Below the pieces are notes generated by a model. That model was not told where the DNA came from. It saw only the letters and a list, made by a program, of their open reading frames with translations, and did no database searches. The position numbers and the translations under genes are program-made. From positions 1-6,814 of the forward strand of contig CAJUTH010000074.1 of NCBI GenBank assembly GCA_910589275.1: a stretch of DNA of 6,814 bases. The letters are read 5' to 3'. The DNA comes from an uncultured Dorea sp. Its GTDB lineage: Bacteria > Bacillota > Clostridia > Lachnospirales > Lachnospiraceae. Positions 5,036-6,814 of this stretch are shown piece after piece; the stretch's first letter is position 1; each line of letters opens with the position of its first letter.

Positions 5036-6640
5036 TCAAATTCCCCGCAGATCCATGCGGTTATTCTTTCGATATAACAACCATGCAATCCCCAAAACCA
5101 ACACACACAGAACCGCCTCATATCCACCAAGATATCCCCCCGGAACCACACAGGCTCCCGCGCCGCCAAGAATCGCAAGAACAGACCCGCCCATACCGCC
5201 AAGTATGGCTGAAGCGCTCTGTTTGACCACGCTTACTTCATTCTCCCAATCCATAACCGGGAAATGCAGGTTTATGGTAATCCCGTATATACAGGCAAAC
5301 AAAAGGATAACTGCCGGAATCACTGCCAGCCAGAAACCTTTCTGCATCCCGGGCCTTAATGCTAAGATCAGGAAAACCTCTGACAGGAGATAAAAAGGCA
5401 GAACCAGTATCAAATTCATCAGAATCTTCGCGTCAAGAATCGTTTTCGTCGGCAGTGGCAGGCTTTTGACGAGCCACCAGTTCTTCCCTTCCATAGAAAC
5501 AGAAGTCGCCGCAGTGGTCATCATACAAAAAGTACCTGCCAGCAGGAATGGTGCGATCTCCGCCAGATCAACCGGAACCGGCAGTATTTCCTTAATCCTC
5601 TCCGGCCCTGTAAAAAGAAGAGCCCCCGATATGATGCATCCCATAATCGGCCCAATCAGCGTATTGGACACATAGATACTGGATGAAACATATCGTCGGA
5701 ATTCCTTCCTGCACAGAGACGTCAGCGCCGAATCCGCTTTCAGCTCTCCCACCTGATAATCATGCTTTGCCGCCGTTGTATGCAGGTTCCGGCAGATGGA
5801 TTGAAAACAGGCGGATACGATCGCTGCCGCTGCAGCAAATACAGCCAGAAACATTCCCGTATACATCAGGCACCGGCTGAATTCCCCCTTTACAATCGCC
5901 GTTCCAAGCCAGACGGCAGGCGGATAGCAGTCCTCCAGCACGGCCGAAACCATCCCTGACAGTTCCGCTATAATCTCCATGCTTTCCATCCCTTCCATAG
6001 CCGTAAGCCGTGAAGAACCAAACATAACCGCAAAAGCTAACAGAAGCGTCAGCGCTGACGCCGCCAGGCTTTTATGCCTCGTCCTGGCGGAAATACCTGA
6101 AACCAACGCCCCCGCAAGGATCGCCCCTGTCATTGGCAATAACGGCACGGACCAGATTCCAAGAAATGCATTCAAATAAAATGTTGCCCCCGGCCTCACC
6201 GACCAGGCATATACTGCGATCCCCGGAATCAGTACCAGACCTGTCAGCAGCATATTTTCCGTATACATGCGCAGAAACCGGCTGATTACTATCTCGCCTT
6301 TTGTTACAGGCAGGGCGGATATCATATCAAATCCCTGTATCCGGAACATGTGGCTTCCCGCCTTTAAGATTCCAAAAATAAAAATCAGGATACTGGAAAC
6401 CGCGATCAAGCATGAAATGACCTCATCTTCCGCCCCAAGCCGAACCAAGCCATAGGAAAGACCGCCCATGTAAAAAAGCATCATAATAATCAGGAACGCC
6501 CAGAGAACGGACAGCATCACAGCCCTCTTTTTCGCACGCGCATCCTTAGAAAACCGTAAAACATTGATGCCAAAGAGATTACAGAGCTCCAGCCCTGTCA
6601 TGATCTTAATCTGTTCCAAACTAATCTGTGCCGACATCAT
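5036..6640 (-). CDS. ABC-2 type exporter permease
   Basis: A 534-residue integral membrane subunit of an ABC exporter with about 12 hydrophobic segments. The clearest are near residues 41-65, 74-94, 130-147, 155-183, 192-208, 258-278, 322-343, 360-380, 403-428, 435-457, 475-498 and 506-523. Two similar halves each hold a cytoplasmic motif: FDMISALPVTKGEIVISRF (104-122) in the first and EGKNWWLVKSLPLPTKTI (384-401) in the second. The latter is characteristic of large clostridial putative ABC exporters. The basic segment CRKEFRRYVSS (310-320) precedes the second half. The substrate cannot be inferred. GGAGGTGG (complement of 6644-6651) lies just upstream of tandem ATG codons; the first (6640) gives 6 bases after GGAGG and is chosen, the second (6637) is equally possible. 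It overlaps the ATPase gene by 20 bases, so the two are translated from one mRNA. No clear terminator follows the stop. Confidence 0.9.
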   Translation of the reverse strand: MMSAQISLEQIKIMTGLELCNLFGINVLRFSKDARAKKRAVMLSVLWAFLIIMMLFYMGGLSYGLVRLGAEDEVISCLIAVSSILIFIFGILKAGSHMFRIQGFDMISALPVTKGEIVISRFLRMYTENMLLTGLVLIPGIAVYAWSVRPGATFYLNAFLGIWSVPLLPMTGAILAGALVSGISARTRHKSLAASALTLLLAFAVMFGSSRLTAMEGMESMEIIAELSGMVSAVLEDCYPPAVWLGTAIVKGEFSRCLMYTGMFLAVFAAAAAIVSACFQSICRNLHTTAAKHDYQVGELKADSALTSLCRKEFRRYVSSSIYVSNTLIGPIMGCIISGALLFTGPERIKEILPVPVDLAEIAPFLLAGTFCMMTTAATSVSMEGKNWWLVKSLPLPTKTILDAKILMNLILVLPFYLLSEVFLILALRPGMQKGFWLAVIPAVILLFACIYGITINLHFPVMDWENEVSVVKQSASAILGGMGGSVLAILGGAGACVVPGGYLGGYEAVLCVLVLGIAWLLYRKNNRMDLRGI

Positions 6641-6814
6641 TTACCACCTCCATAAAAATAGACTCCAGGGTTCTGCCCTGCTCCACAACCTCCTCCATAC
6701 TGCCGGAGGCAATCAGACGCCCGTCTTTGACCATCGCTACCTTGTTGCAGAGCTTTTCGGCCACCTCCAGCACGTGGGTAGAGAAGAATATGGCGCCCCC
6801 GCTGTCACAAAGTT
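6621..6814 (-). CDS. ABC transporter ATP-binding protein (N-terminus outside the window)
   Basis: The last 63 residues of an ABC ATPase, running off the right edge. The visible part starts after the Walker B region. It contains the H-loop His in IFFSTHVLEVAEKLC, followed by the usual VAMVKDGRLIASG strand-turn and a short C-terminal helix with the RTLESIFMEV element found in ABC-2 exporter ATPases. Its product would energise the neighbouring permease at the cytoplasmic membrane. The TAG stop (6621-6623) lies inside the permease gene, 20 bases past the permease start, indicating translational coupling. Walker A, the Q-loop and the signature motif are outside the window, so the completeness of the gene cannot be judged. 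Confidence 0.9.
   Translation of the reverse strand, partial: LCDSGGAIFFSTHVLEVAEKLCNKVAMVKDGRLIASGSMEEVVEQGRTLESIFMEVVNDVGTD

Noticed and set aside
4816..5226. 136-codon plus-strand open frame
   Set aside because: It runs antisense through the minus-strand relic start, its promoter and the 3' end of the permease, has no ribosome binding site, and its proline/histidine-rich product looks like a reversed membrane-protein gene.
5055..6455. Several 60-110-codon plus-strand frames opposite the permease
   Set aside because: All lie antisense to a clearly coding 534-residue membrane protein and show no start signals or recognisable sequence.
1..6814. CRISPR array, tRNA, rRNA or insertion-sequence transposase
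   Set aside because: No regularly spaced repeats, no cloverleaf or rRNA signature, and no transposase motifs were seen by eye on either strand.

Overview
The window looks like an accessory region of a Clostridia chromosome, most likely a gut Lachnospiraceae. The grounds are the moderate GC of the outer genes, the very AT-rich intergenic stretches, the strong GGAGG ribosome binding sites and the protein families present: the AAA-ATPase-like/PD-(D/E)XK family, a SpaA/Cna-B-type surface protein remnant and a large ABC-2 exporter permease with an EGKNWW motif. The taxon is inferred from gene content; there is no rRNA or marker gene here.

Layout. (1) Positions 1-1582, plus strand: a tight set of three housekeeping or accessory enzymes, namely a metallo-beta-lactamase-fold hydrolase cut by the left edge, a GNAT acetyltransferase, and a DUF6194-type protein whose start overlaps the acetyltransferase stop (ATGA). 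(2) 1583-1827: an AT-rich gap holding an orphan ribosome binding site with a four-codon reading frame, then a weak candidate promoter. (3) 1828-2892, plus strand: an AAA-ATPase-like/PD-(D/E)XK nuclease gene that reads straight through but has lost its N-terminal segment and the whole middle of its ATPase domain. (4) 2893-3203: a terminator-like stem-loop, a near-consensus promoter, and a long perfect-to-near-perfect inverted repeat with a 6-nt centre. (5) 3204-4304, plus strand: an intact AT-rich tyrosine recombinase with all six catalytic residues. (6) 4305-5035: a gene graveyard with a SpaA/Cna-B surface-protein fragment on the minus strand and the 5' end of a small or broken gene that keeps its promoter, palindrome and ribosome binding site. 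(7) 5036-6814, minus strand: an ABC exporter, with a permease of about 12 membrane segments and the C-terminus of its ATP-binding subunit, overlapping by 20 bp.

How it fits together. The two outer blocks (hydrolase-GNAT-DUF6194, and the ABC exporter) look like intact ordinary operons. The centre is a turnover zone: one complete site-specific recombinase lies among decayed fragments, at least two of which appear to lack internal segments. I see no complete new multi-gene system. The most interesting lead is the integrase with the recombination-site-like inverted repeat sitting between its promoter and its start codon, which could be a crossover site, an operator, or a 5'-UTR hairpin.
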